From: Pelobates cultripes
Taxonomy: Eukaryota > Chordata > Amphibia > Anura > Pelobatidae
Length of the DNA: 64,000 bases
Direction: 5' to 3'
Assembly (NCBI GenBank): GCA_933207985.1
Contig: OW240916.1
Span: forward strand, 314,897,436-314,961,435
This document shows, one piece after another, positions 48,180 to 57,169 of the stretch (within the stretch, counting starts at the first letter, position 1; every line of letters starts with the position of its first letter). The notes beneath the pieces were generated by a model that saw only the letters and a program-made list of their open reading frames with translations, was not told where the DNA came from and made no database searches. The position numbers and the translations under genes are program-made.

Positions 48180-48596
48180 CATAACTAAAGGGTGCATACG
48201 TCATGGAAATTTTCCTGACTTAGTTCAAGATGGCATCTTAAAGTCTTAATAGGCTATGTGTTGTTTATACTAAGTCGTAAGTGTACAGTCTGGGAGATTC
48301 CCGGATTTGGGGAAGTTCCATTAACTTGGGGTTACCACAGTATTTTGTGTACTGCAAGAGTCGTAGTATAGCCTTGAAGCTTGTTTATGCATTATTGTTA
48401 TTGTAATTCGTCTGGGACAAAATGATGCAAACATATTATGCACTGAGGTTATTGCTTAAAGAAACATCTATGAAAAACAATATGTTCCATTTCTAACACC
48501 TTGTCAGTTTGCAATATCTCTTAAAGACAAAGTACACAGTTTAAGAAATACAACATTTCATTCTAAAACTTGTAATATTTGCATTTGCCCATAACA

Positions 48597-49140
48597 ATAT
48601 AACTGTAGCAGCCAGAAAAGATATATCCTGAGTTGTTACGTTTTCGTACCCAATTGATACTTTAAAAGATGTCCATTTGTGTCAAAAAGATGCTTGTAGA
48701 AGTTAATATTTTAAGAATATAGACTTTATTTACATCAAAATAATACTAGATGGTTTAAAAAAACTTTAAAATACTGGGTAAAAAATGTTCCACAAGGGTA
48801 TATCTATATGAGAGAAAATAAGAAGCTGGTATAACCTGAACAGTTCGTCTGGATGGCTAAGGATTGTGGTGTTCTCCTTCCGAATCGATTCTGCAGACCC
48901 GGTAGGGCGGTGTCCGCGTTCACGGAACTGCCTCTCTGACCTCACATCAAGAGGTGAGCCTCCAGGATGACGCTGTGTTGCAAGCAAAGACATCAATAAT
49001 TGTCAGAAATCTGTTCTCTCTAACCCGTCTGTGGATTTAGCAGCCTTACGCCTTTCATAGGGTACTGCCCTACTTCATCAGAGGCATGTCCTAAACTTAG
49101 TCTATATTGGTGTATATATACCCATTAGCCATACCCATCC
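48597..49140. other. Right flank of the LTR array; no gene
   Basis: Starts with the second ATAT duplication. About 540 bases without coding support. The stretch CTACTTCATCAGAGGCATG near 49,070 resembles phrases found at ends of frog repeats, but I cannot assign it. Confidence 0.45.
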
Positions 49141-50195
49141 AACTGGATGGCTGCTCACTTCCTTAAACTCAACCTGTCCAAAACAGAACTTCTAGTTTTT
49201 CCTCCCTCAAGTGCTGCTACTCCTGTGTCTGTCTCCATCCAAGTCAACGGCGCTACTATCACCTCTACCTCTCAGGCTCGCTGCCTAGGGGTTCTTTTTG
49301 ATTCTGATCTCTCTTTTACTCCCCATGTCCAATCGATAGCCAAATCCTGTTGCTTCCAACTCAAGAACATAGCGCGCATCCGCCCATATCTAACGCCGGA
49401 CGCGGCTAAGGTACTGGTTCATGCTGTTGTTCTCTCTCGCCTTGACTATTGCAATCCCCTTCTCACCGGTCTTACATGTTCCCAGCTTGCACCACTGCAA
49501 TCTATAATGAATGCGGCTGCGAGGCTTATTTTCCTGTCCGGTCGCACCTCCCACGCCTCCACGCTCTGTCAGTCCCTGCATTGGCTTCCAGTTAGATATA
49601 GGGCCCAATTCAAAATTCTGGCGCTTGCTTACAAATCCCTACATAATGCTGCTCCAACATACCTATCCTCCCTCATACACAAGTATGTCCCGTTGAGACC
49701 CCTGCGCTCAGCCCAAGACCTACGCCTATCCTCCCGGATCCCCACCTCTGATGCTTGCCTCTAAGACTTCTCCAGGGCTGCACCTATTCTGTGGAACTCC
49801 CTTCCCTCCTCAATCAGACTTTCACCCAGCCTCCACTCCTTCAAAAAAATCTTTGAAAACTCACTTCTTCATTAAAGCGTATCAATTAAACTGTCAGCAG
49901 GTTTCTCATCCCCCACCCCATGACTCCGTTCCTGCACCTGTCAAAAATGACCTACCAAGCACTCAATAAACCCTTCTGTAACAAACTATTTAATTCCCCT
50001 ACTTTAACCCTTTGTGTCACTATACCCCACTCCCTCTATCATGTAAGCTCATCGAGCAGGGTCCTCAACCCTCTCTGTTCCTGTACGTCAGTGGTCTGAT
50101 CTCAATTATGTGTCTGTTAGTCCACCCGTTGTACAGCGCTACGGAATTTGTTGGCGCTATATAAATAATAAAATAATAATAATAATAATAATAAT
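49141..50195 (+). pseudogene. L2 LINE 3' end with partial RT
   Basis: A 205-codon open frame (49,147-49,764) begins after the catalytic domain with [18 protein letters not shown], continues RCLGVLFDSDLSFTPHV and LVHAVVLSRLDYCNPLL to SLHWLPVRYRAQFKILALA, all standard L2 C-terminal blocks; after a stop/shift the last block APILWNSLPSSIRLSPSLHS follows in another frame. The 3' UTR contains TGTAAGCTCATCGAGCAGGG and GCGCTATATAAATAATAA and ends in (AAT)n. The element is 5'-truncated. This is the youngest-looking of the three L2 pieces here. Confidence 0.9.
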
Positions 50196-50196
50196 T
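50163..50196. repeat. (AAT)n tail of the L2 element
   Basis: About ten AAT/AATA units directly after the L2 3' UTR. L2 elements end in such microsatellites in place of a poly-A tail. Confidence 0.92.
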
Positions 50197-50611
50197 AGCA
50201 CACAAATCATCAATTAACTTCATCATTTATAAAAAACAATCAAACAAACATTTAAGCAAAATTAAACTTGATCGATATATAGACACAAAGGAACTGATAC
50301 AAATATACGAATAAAGAAAATGAAAATAGGAAAAATATATAAAACATCAAAAATAAATGAAAAGACCAACTTTATTATATAAGCATCTCCTAAATATAAG
50401 ATGGAACGAAAAATATGTGCATTAGTCATATTTACATTACTTGTTACATCAAGAAGGATCTCGGACCTTAGAATTAAAACAACATATTTAAACTTAAACT
50501 TAAAATTAGACTTTGTTACTAAAAACCCTAATTTAAAATAATAGATAATACATAGGAAATCCATATTGCTTCATATAAAAAGAATCCACTTAACAGCATC
50601 TATAAGAAATT
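50197..50611. other. AT-rich spacer; no gene
   Basis: Very AT-rich sequence between the L2 tail and the L1 ORF1 scrap. Open frames have biased, motif-free composition. Confidence 0.5.
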
Positions 50612-50902
50612 TCACAACCTCAGAGCAATATTTTCATCTGAGAGAAAGTTATTGTGGACTATGATCTTATCTTTCATCTTGTTGGTCCAGGACCCCAGCT
50701 CAGAGATTTCCTTTTTGGTGTATGCAGACAGGGATCTAAAGTCTACTTTGATATCGTTTAGGTCCTTCCTGCAAGCAGAGGGGCTGTGGGATAAGTCCAC
50801 AGCTGAGGACTTGCTGGATACATCAGTGCTATCTGTCTTGCCAGAGACTGTGTGGTCCAGTGTTTCACCAAAGTCAGAGGCCATCTTGAGAACGCCTTCC
50901 AA
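50612..50902 (-). pseudogene. L1-type ORF1 fragment (N-terminus and coiled coil)
   Basis: A 96-codon frame with a Ser/Thr-rich start (MASDFGETLDHTVSGKTDST after an upstream Met) then DLNDIKVDFRSLSAYTKKEI and a heptad-like stretch SELGSWTNKMKDKIIVHNNF. This is the layout of a frog L1 ORF1 N-terminus leading into its coiled coil. The RRM and C-terminal domain are missing, as the homology stops at the left. Not closely similar to either other ORF1 in the window. Confidence 0.5.
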
Positions 50903-50969
50903 AAAAACGTTTTTAATTTGGAAATCTCACAAAAGGATACCAATTCAGGCAGTTATCTACTAAACAGAT

Positions 50970-51235
50970 GAAAGGTATAAAGTAAAAAAGCCCTTTTTAG
51001 ATAACTCCCTTATTTGTTATCCTTATGGTGGATTGTCACATTTAAAAATGACAAATTAGGGAGCTACCTACTCAGCACATGCATATTTATATTCCGATAC
51101 ACACATAACCACAGATATATACACACAATTACAAGATGCGCACACACACAATCACAGACATACAAAAACACACACACACAATCACATGTAATTATTAACA
51201 TACACACACAAAATCACAATCAAACACACCTTTAT
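50970..51235. repeat. CA-rich simple repeat
   Basis: From about 51,096 to 51,230 the sequence is dominated by ACACACA runs spaced by ATCACA/ATACA. The preceding bases are AT-rich and unassigned. Confidence 0.8.
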
Positions 51236-51239
51236 TTAC

Positions 51240-52280
51240 AGAGTCCACCCAACCTCCCTCCCTTGCTCAGGGAGGGCTGCAATGGATCTTCTTCTTGGTA
51301 GCCAGTGGCTGGGATCACAGTGTTCTGCACAAATCCCATGTGTGCCCTCTAGTGATGCTGATGCAAAGATTATGTAATTTCCTGGTGGCCAGCACACTGC
51401 ATGGTGCTAAAGGGAGCTGTGCAGGAATGCACAGTAAGTACAGAGCTCCTTGCCTCCCTTGCTGCCTGGATTCCAACCCTCCCCAGACCAGACACATATT
51501 TTGAGATATTTTGGCAGAGTAGGTACCTGCTGTGTGGGTGACCAGTCTGCCCAGTTTAGTTAGCGGCAAGTGAACCCCAGCACTGGTACTCTAGTCAGGA
51601 GGGCCATCTATAACCTGGGGGGCTCTTACCCCCCTGTAGAGAAGCCATAGTCTACATTGTACTACCATATATTCTAGGACATGAATAGATTGACTATCTT
51701 CCAACTCTAGCATCTTTATATACTGGTGTGAGACAGGATAGAGGGGGGATCAGCCAGGAAGCCTGCCAGTCTTATAAGTGTCATGCCAACTGGCAGTCTT
51801 AGTCCTCCCTGCAGGATCCTAGTGCCTAATGATGCCCTTGCAATATGCTTGTTGGGACCATTTTACTGATATCAGCAAAGGTGAGAGACCAGTCGGGATG
51901 GTGGGGCAGTACCTGAAAATTGCAACTGTTCCTTAAGAATCAGGATGGATAAGAGGCATGAGATATGGAGATTCACCGACTGTTGCACCGATCATGGGAG
52001 AGCAGAAAAAAACCCAAAACCACAGGAGGTCCTCCTGCTTAAGAATAGCAACCACTGATAACACTGAAAGAGCAGGCTAGGCAGTGTAGGAACTCCAGTG
52101 TGTTTTCACTGAGCAGGTTTGCTCTGCTTGTGGAATCATCCTCAGTCAAATCAAGGAAGGAGGTGCAGAGGACCAGTGGAGATGCATGTTGCATGAAGAG
52201 TAACAGCCACAAAGATCTGAAGATGGCAGCACTGGAACGTAGGTGAGTATAGTTTAATATTATTCAATATATAATGTAGT
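51240..52280. other. No gene recognised
   Basis: Moderate-GC sequence without a convincing frame. The end at 52,280 has a TTAAAGGCTTACTCCAAGCA phrase that could be a MITE terminus, but no partner end was found. Confidence 0.4.
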
Positions 52281-52289
52281 TTTGGTTAA

Positions 52290-53030
52290 AGGCTTACTCC
52301 AAGCACAATGACCACATCAGTGATTTTGTGTCTGTATTTGCAGCATTTGGAGAATACATGGCAAGTGATCTGAGACCATTCCTCCAGAGAGAATTCTTGA
52401 GAATCGTTCAAATTTCAAGGCTGTGGTGGACACAGGTTTTCAATGGGGTTTAGGATGGCCCTTGTTTTTGTGATCAGTAAACTATTTTTGTATTGATTTT
52501 GATGTATGTTTTGGGTCATTATTCTGCTGGAAGACCCAACCATGGCCCATTTTAAGCTTTCTTGCAAAGGCAGTCAAGTGTTAATTTAATATCTGTTGAT
52601 ATTTCATACAGTGCATGATGCCATGCATCCTAACAAAATGTCCAGGTCATCTGGTAGACATAAAAGAGCCCCATATCATTAAAGAGCCACCACCATATCT
52701 AACCATGGACATGAGATACTTTTACATATGGCTACCTCGCTGTTTGCGCCAAACCCACCAAAAACAAACAGTGTTTTTTTGCCAAAAAGCTTTATTTTAG
52801 TTTCATCCGACCATAGAACTCAATCCCATTTGAAGTTCCAGTAGTGTCTGAGAACTGAAGATGCTTGAGTTTGTTTTTGGATGAGAATAGAGGCTCTTTT
52901 AAAACAACAAACCCTTCCAACAACTTGTGGTGATGTAGATGTCGGATTGTAGCTTTGGAGACTTTCTGACCCCAAGACAAACTAACTTCTGCAATTCACC
53001 AGCTGTGATCCTTCAAGATTTTTTGGACAC
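52290..53030 (-). pseudogene. Tc1/mariner transposase fossil
   Basis: On the minus strand a 62-codon piece (52,792-52,980) reads SWGQKVSKATIRHLHHHKLL, followed by SSKNKLKHLQFSDTTG and a degraded WSDETK motif, i.e. the end of the Tc1 helix-turn-helix DNA-binding domain and the first catalytic Asp. Homology continues leftwards at the nucleotide level through phrases for the later catalytic region (GGGTCATTATTCTGCTGGAA near 52,513 is the complement of the DNDPKH-type area). Frame is lost repeatedly and no terminal inverted repeats were found. Confidence 0.82.
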
Positions 53031-53335
53031 TGTAGCGGAGCTCCCTGTATTTTTTTTGCGCTCGGTTTTTTCTTTTTCGTCTTTTTTTTTTTTTTGCACT
53101 CAGGTTTTTTATTTTATTTTAAGTTCGACGGGTATGATGGTTTTTTATTTGGCCTTTTTTGGGGCTGAAGAATGAAGATTTTAGAAAAAAGAAGACGTCA
53201 AATGGTAAGTTTAATTTTTCTTTACAGGTTAGTTATTTTATTCCCCCCCTCACTATTTTTTAGGGTGAGGGGGGTAGGTAGGGGGTTACTTTTTTTGGGT
53301 GGGGGGCTGGGTGACTTTTGGTCACCTTTGATGGG
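53031..53335. other. T/G-rich spacer before the minisatellite
   Basis: Homopolymer T runs and a GGGGGTAGGTAGGGGG stretch; no coding sequence. It may be the left part of the repeat element that contains the minisatellite and hairpin run. Confidence 0.4.
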
Positions 53336-54150
53336 GGGATTTGTCTTAGGGCCCCCATCCGCCAACCAGGGGTGGGTGCTGGGGGTTGAGGACAGTAGGT
53401 CCCCCCTCATTATCTTTATGGCCCCGACCCACCGCTCAAGGGTGGGGGCCAGGGGGGAGGACAGTAGGTCCCTGCCCCATTGTAATTTATGGCCCCCACC
53501 CACCGTGCAGGGGTGGGGGCCAGTGGGGGGAGCACAGTAGGTACCCCCTCATTATCTTTATGGCCCCCACCCACTGCTCATGGGTGGGGGCCAGGGGGGA
53601 GAACAGTAGGTCCCCCCATTGTAATTTACGGCCCCCACCCTCAATGCAGGGGTGGGGGCCAGTAGGGGGAGGACAGTAGGTTCCCCCATTGTAATTTATG
53701 GCCCCCACTCACAGTGCAGGGGTGGGGGCTAGTGGGGGGAGGACAGTAGGTGTACCCCCCTCATTATCATTATGGCCCCCACCCACCGCTCAGGGGTGGG
53801 GGCCAGGGGTGGAGGACTGTAGGTCGCCCTATTGTAATTTATGGCCACCACCCATCGCTCAGGGGTGGGGGCCGAGGGGGAGGAAAGTAGGTCCTCCCCA
53901 TTGTAATTTATGGCCCCCACCCACTGCGCAGGGGTGGGGGACAGGGGGAGGACTGTAGGTCCCCCCATTGTAATTTATGGCCCCCACCCACCGCGCAGGG
54001 GTGGGGGCCGGTGGAGGGAGGACAATAGGTCCCCCCTCATTATCTTTATGGCCCCCACCCACCGCACAGGGATGGGGGCCGGGGGGAGGACAGTAGGCCC
54101 CCCCTTATTGTTATTTAGGGGCTCCATCCACCGCGCAGGGGTGGGGGCCG
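53336..54150. repeat. ~70-bp minisatellite, about eleven units, each a hairpin
   Basis: The phrase GGCCCCCACCCACCG...GGGGTGGGGGCC recurs at ~62-75-base spacing (53,429, 53,491, 53,564, 53,630, 53,700, 53,775, 53,845, 53,910, 53,980, 54,048), separated by AGGACAGTAGGTCCCCCC and ATTGTAATTTATGG or ATTATCTTTATGG. Each unit contains an inverted repeat GGCCCCCACCC/GGGTGGGGGCC, and the G-tracts could form quadruplexes. Long open frames across it are artefacts of the repeat. Confidence 0.93.
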
Positions 54151-54177
54151 GATAGTAGTTGTTTTTTTATTTTTTTA

Positions 54178-54514
54178 CAGTGAGCAGCCACAGGCTGCTC
54201 ACTGTTTAGTGGACATGCCCCTATTCACGGTATAGCGAGTAGGGGCATTTGGGAGATTTCAATCTCCCTTATGCTAATATGGGGGTCATATTGACCCCCA
54301 TAGAGTGAGGGGAGGCCTGGGGGGCTTATGAAGTGACGGGGAGCACTGCTTCCTGACGCTTTTATCTTTACATATTACAAGGAGGGAGCTGCGTGCCGGT
54401 AGTTCCCTCCTTGTAATAAACTGAACGAACAAACGAACACTGATATTCGGTGTTTGTTTGTTCGTCTGATTTTTCTATTCATTCATTCATCTTTCTGACG
54501 AATGAATGAATAGA
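54178..54514. repeat. Run of seven different hairpins in 337 bp
   Basis: 54,178-54,204 (12-bp stem, CAGTGAGCAGCC); 54,215-54,247 (ATGCCCCTA stem); 54,251-54,268 (GGGAGATT stem); 54,278-54,302 (TATGGGGGTCA stem); 54,375-54,416 (TTACAAGGAGGGA stem); 54,424-54,468 (GAACGAACAAACGAACAC, imperfect); 54,474-54,514 (TCTATTCATTCATTC, 15-bp perfect). Stems are unrelated to one another. No ORF overlaps. Confidence 0.9.
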
Positions 54515-55748
54515 TGAAATTCCCGTTCGCATGCCCAAGGCATCCCACAGGGTCTTCCTCTACCCACACAAAGAGGGCGGCGCCCTGAATATAGATAGGG
54601 GCAGAAAATAAAGAATAAAAAATAGGTATTAAAAAAATAGGGGGGCTTAGGGGCATTTGGAGGTGACTAGGGGGTCAGTTAGATGTAGTGGAGTCAGGAG
54701 GGGGGTTTAAAAAAAACGTGATTCAGCCATGACAGGGCCGCTTTAATTATCTCCAAGCAGGAAAAACACATATTTCTAACGAGTCCAAAAAGTACCCTAA
54801 AACACAACATATCCCCATCCCCTGACAGCCCTGATCTGGGTGAACAACATATCCCAAAATCACCCAGATCAGAGCAGGGGTTCGGAAATTATATGGATGT
54901 CCTTTATTTGACTGATCTAGTTCTAGTTCAAACCAACCTCATGCTGAAGAGTTGCATTAGCAACGAAACAGCTGTCCATGAGTGGTTCACTGGTTTTGCA
55001 TCTTTTCCTATATTGTGTTTCAAGCTGTGGTATACAGCAAACACAGATTAAAAGGAATCCATGTTTAAAATGGAATGAGGCAAAAATGTGATTCTTTGTT
55101 AAACTAATTTGCATATGCCCACCCAGAATCCTTTGCGGTTGCAACATCGCTGCAGTTTTGGGATTTCTTTGAGGGAAAAGCAAGTCTTATGGCTTGACTG
55201 GTGTGCAGATTATTGTTTAGCATTGTATTAACTATCCACAGACTTCAGGTGGAAGGGGTTTTCAATCACAATTTTTCCCCACCATAACCTTTATATATAT
55301 ATATATATATATATCACTTTTTTATTTTTTTATTTATTGCACATATTGTATCTCCCTTTTTTTTAGACTTTAGAGCCTATTTTACTTGTTTTATATGTTT
55401 TGATATGGTATACTAATATATATATCTCGTTTTCCATTTATTTGTCTTCTCTCAATAACATTATACTCAACATTATTAAGTATCTAAGAAGGTAATTAGT
55501 TAATTTCATGATAACATCACAGCATTCAAATCAAGTAATTCTCAAGATACTCAAGAATTACACTAGTGTCGTGCTATGATTGGTATGGTGTACCTTTAAA
55601 ATGACTGGTCGTGTTATGCCTCTGAGTGGGGAATAGGAAACATCTTGGTCAGTTGTTACATAGTATTCCGTATTGTCCCATTCCAGAAGCCGTCATCCCT
55701 TCTCCACCTTCAATAGAATATCTCAACAGGAAAAGAATAACACTCAAT
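54515..55748. other. No gene; left flank of the DIRS element
   Basis: AT-rich sequence with a 12-base inverted repeat near 54,832-54,868 (TGATCTGGGTGA / TCACCCAGATCA) and an (AT)n run at 55,291-55,314. No coding support. Confidence 0.5.
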
Positions 55749-55785
55749 AATACAGAAAATTTTATCATACTTACCGTAATTTTCT

Positions 55786-55917
55786 TTTCCTGGCTATTAT
55801 TCATGGCAGCATCACTTATGGGTAGCACCGCCCTAATCAGGAACAGGACAGGATAAAATCAATTAATATGGACCAGACTGGGTATAAAAGGTCCCTCCTC
55901 CTTCTATCCCACAGTCT
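55786..55917. repeat. DIRS left inverted terminal repeat
   Basis: Runs from TTTTCCTGGCTATTATTCAT to TATCCCACAGTCT and is complementary to 61,172-61,300 almost throughout. An extra 37 bases (55,749-55,785, AATACAGAAAATTTTATC...) lie outside the shared part, as in other DIRS elements whose left repeat has an extension. Contains a plus-strand TATAAAAGG at 55,883-55,891. Confidence 0.92.
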
Positions 55918-55954
55918 AGTTCCAAAGCTAAATCTGATAACCAGGGGGGGTTGC

Positions 55955-56053
55955 TGATGCTGCCATGAATAATAGCCAGGAAAAGAAAATTACGGTAAGT
56001 ATGATAAAATTTTCTGTATTCCTGGCTAATCATGGCAGCATCACTTATGGGTA
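55955..56053. repeat. DIRS internal complementary region
   Basis: First part (55,955-56,018) is the reverse complement of the left terminus (TACAGAAAATTTTATC...GGCAGCATCA); second part (56,019-56,053, TTCCTGGCTAATCATGG...) is the reverse complement of the right terminus. Together they spell the junction of a circle joining both element ends, at about AAT. In the DIRS replication model this region templates completion of the ends and circle formation. Confidence 0.9.
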
Positions 56054-56131
56054 ATACCCAAGCTTCACCATAGGGTGGGAAATTCAAAAACAAAAAACTC
56101 CAAACCATATAATGCTGAAAAAAGGTTTAAT

Positions 56132-57169
56132 TTAGATAGATTCCACAGAGGACAGAACACCTCTACCAAAAGCCGTAGAGGAAGAAGCCAAATCCATCTT
56201 GTAATGTTTGATGAAAGTGAGAGGAGAAGACCATGTAGCTGCCTTACAGATGTTGTCAGATGGAACCTCTGCCCAATTAGCCCATGAAGTTGCTAAAGCC
56301 CTTGTAGAGTGTGACTTGATCCTACTAGGAGGGACAAGGTCTTTCAACTGATAAGCCTTGATTATAGTATTGGAGATCCAACGTCTCAAGGTGGAAGTAG
56401 ATGCTGCCTCCCCTCTTCTGGGACCAATCGGCAGAACAAACAGCTGTTGAGACTTCCGAAAATGAGTAGAAACCTCTAAATACTTGAGTAGGCACTGCCT
56501 GACATCCAATTGATGAAGTTTCACTTCTTCTGGAGTAGAAGGAGATGGATAAAAGGAAGGAATAACAATCTCTTGTAAGATGTGGAAATTTGAGACAACT
56601 TTCGGCAGAAACTCTTGTCTGGGTCTCAAGATCACCCTGTCGTGGAATACTTGAAAGTGATTTTCATCGCAGGAAAGAGCATGAATTTCTGACATACGCT
56701 TTGCAGTAGTAACAGCCACCAGAAACAAGGTCTTATATGTTAATAAGACAATACCCAGCTCATCTAATGGAGCAAAGGGGTTTTCAGCCAACACCTCCAG
56801 TACCATAGGTAAATTCCACGGAGGAGAGTAGTTCCTATTTGGAGGTCTTATACGGATGGTTGCTTTAAAGAATCTAGCAATTAGAGGATCCGAAGTCCAA
56901 GACTTGTTGCAGAGAGCAGATAAAGCCGATGATTGGACTTTTAGAGTACTGAGACTCAGCCCTTTCTCTAGACCTGTATGAAGAAATTGCAGAATGTTAA
57001 TGTTAGATGGCTGAAGAAAATCCACATTATTCTCTAGAGACCAGGAACGAAAAACTTCCCAAATCTTATGATAGCAGGAAGAAGTAGATGCTTTTCTGGA
57101 TTTTAGGAGAGTAGTTACCACAGTTTCTGGGATCCCTTGAGCTAGCAATCTCTCCTTTTCAAGAGCCAT
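56132..57169 (-). CDS. DIRS tyrosine recombinase
   Basis: A 345-residue protein if started at Met 57,169 (MALEKERLLAQGIPE), which overlaps the end of the RT/RNase H frame by 28 bases. N-terminal SAM-like core-binding half (YHKIWEVFRSWSLENNVDF, ~33-51) is followed by the catalytic half: R158 in AKRMSEIHAL, HSTR (287-290), W313 and the nucleophile Y323 in FIKHYKMDL. It would join the circular DNA copy to a target without duplicating it. The same frame stays open without a stop for 604 codons further upstream (to 58,981), beneath the RT frame; DIRS-1 of Dictyostelium has a comparable large overlap. Intact, no mutated catalytic residue seen. Confidence 0.92.
   Translation of the reverse strand: MALEKERLLAQGIPETVVTTLLKSRKASTSSCYHKIWEVFRSWSLENNVDFLQPSNINILQFLHTGLEKGLSLSTLKVQSSALSALCNKSWTSDPLIARFFKATIRIRPPNRNYSPPWNLPMVLEVLAENPFAPLDELGIVLLTYKTLFLVAVTTAKRMSEIHALSCDENHFQVFHDRVILRPRQEFLPKVVSNFHILQEIVIPSFYPSPSTPEEVKLHQLDVRQCLLKYLEVSTHFRKSQQLFVLPIGPRRGEAASTSTLRRWISNTIIKAYQLKDLVPPSRIKSHSTRALATSWANWAEVPSDNICKAATWSSPLTFIKHYKMDLASSSTAFGRGVLSSVESI

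Larger units (their letters stand above)
16834..48596 (-). mobile_element. Tandem LTR retrotransposon array: LTR1-int1-LTR2-int2-LTR3
   Basis: Three LTR copies alternate with two internal regions, all in the same minus-strand orientation. Read on the minus strand, each LTR begins TGTTATGGGCAAATGC and ends CTGCGGTTACA; the internal regions carry a tRNA-Arg-type primer-binding site next to one LTR and a polypurine tract AATGGAGAGGG next to the other. The whole array is bracketed by ATAT (16,830-16,833 and 48,597-48,600), as for a single integration. The internal regions (~3.5 kb without later insertions) have no Gag, protease, RT or integrase, so this is a non-autonomous element; whether its partner was gypsy-like or an endogenous retrovirus cannot be told. 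Shared LTRs between units point to unequal recombination after integration. Five later insertions are annotated separately. Confidence 0.88.
35879..48596 (-). repeat. LTR3 of the array, split by CR1+L1 and an inverted segment
   Basis: Begins with TGTAACCGCAGG at 35,879 and ends GCCCATAACA at 48,596, where the polypurine tract is absent and unrelated flank begins: this is the outer end of the array. It carries the same CR1 insertion as LTR2 (36,121-45,142), itself opened by a 6.7-kb L1, and near its end an inverted segment (45,397-48,179). Confidence 0.85.

Noticed and set aside
16815..48630. Similar GC(A/T)GCCAGAAAA phrases on both sides of the LTR array as a longer target duplication
   Set aside because: They lie at different distances from the LTR ends; only ATAT is correctly placed. 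Likely chance or local similarity.
53172..53968. Several Gly/Pro-rich frames of 73-122 residues
   Set aside because: All are translations of the ~70-bp minisatellite; each frame reads through because the unit lacks stops.
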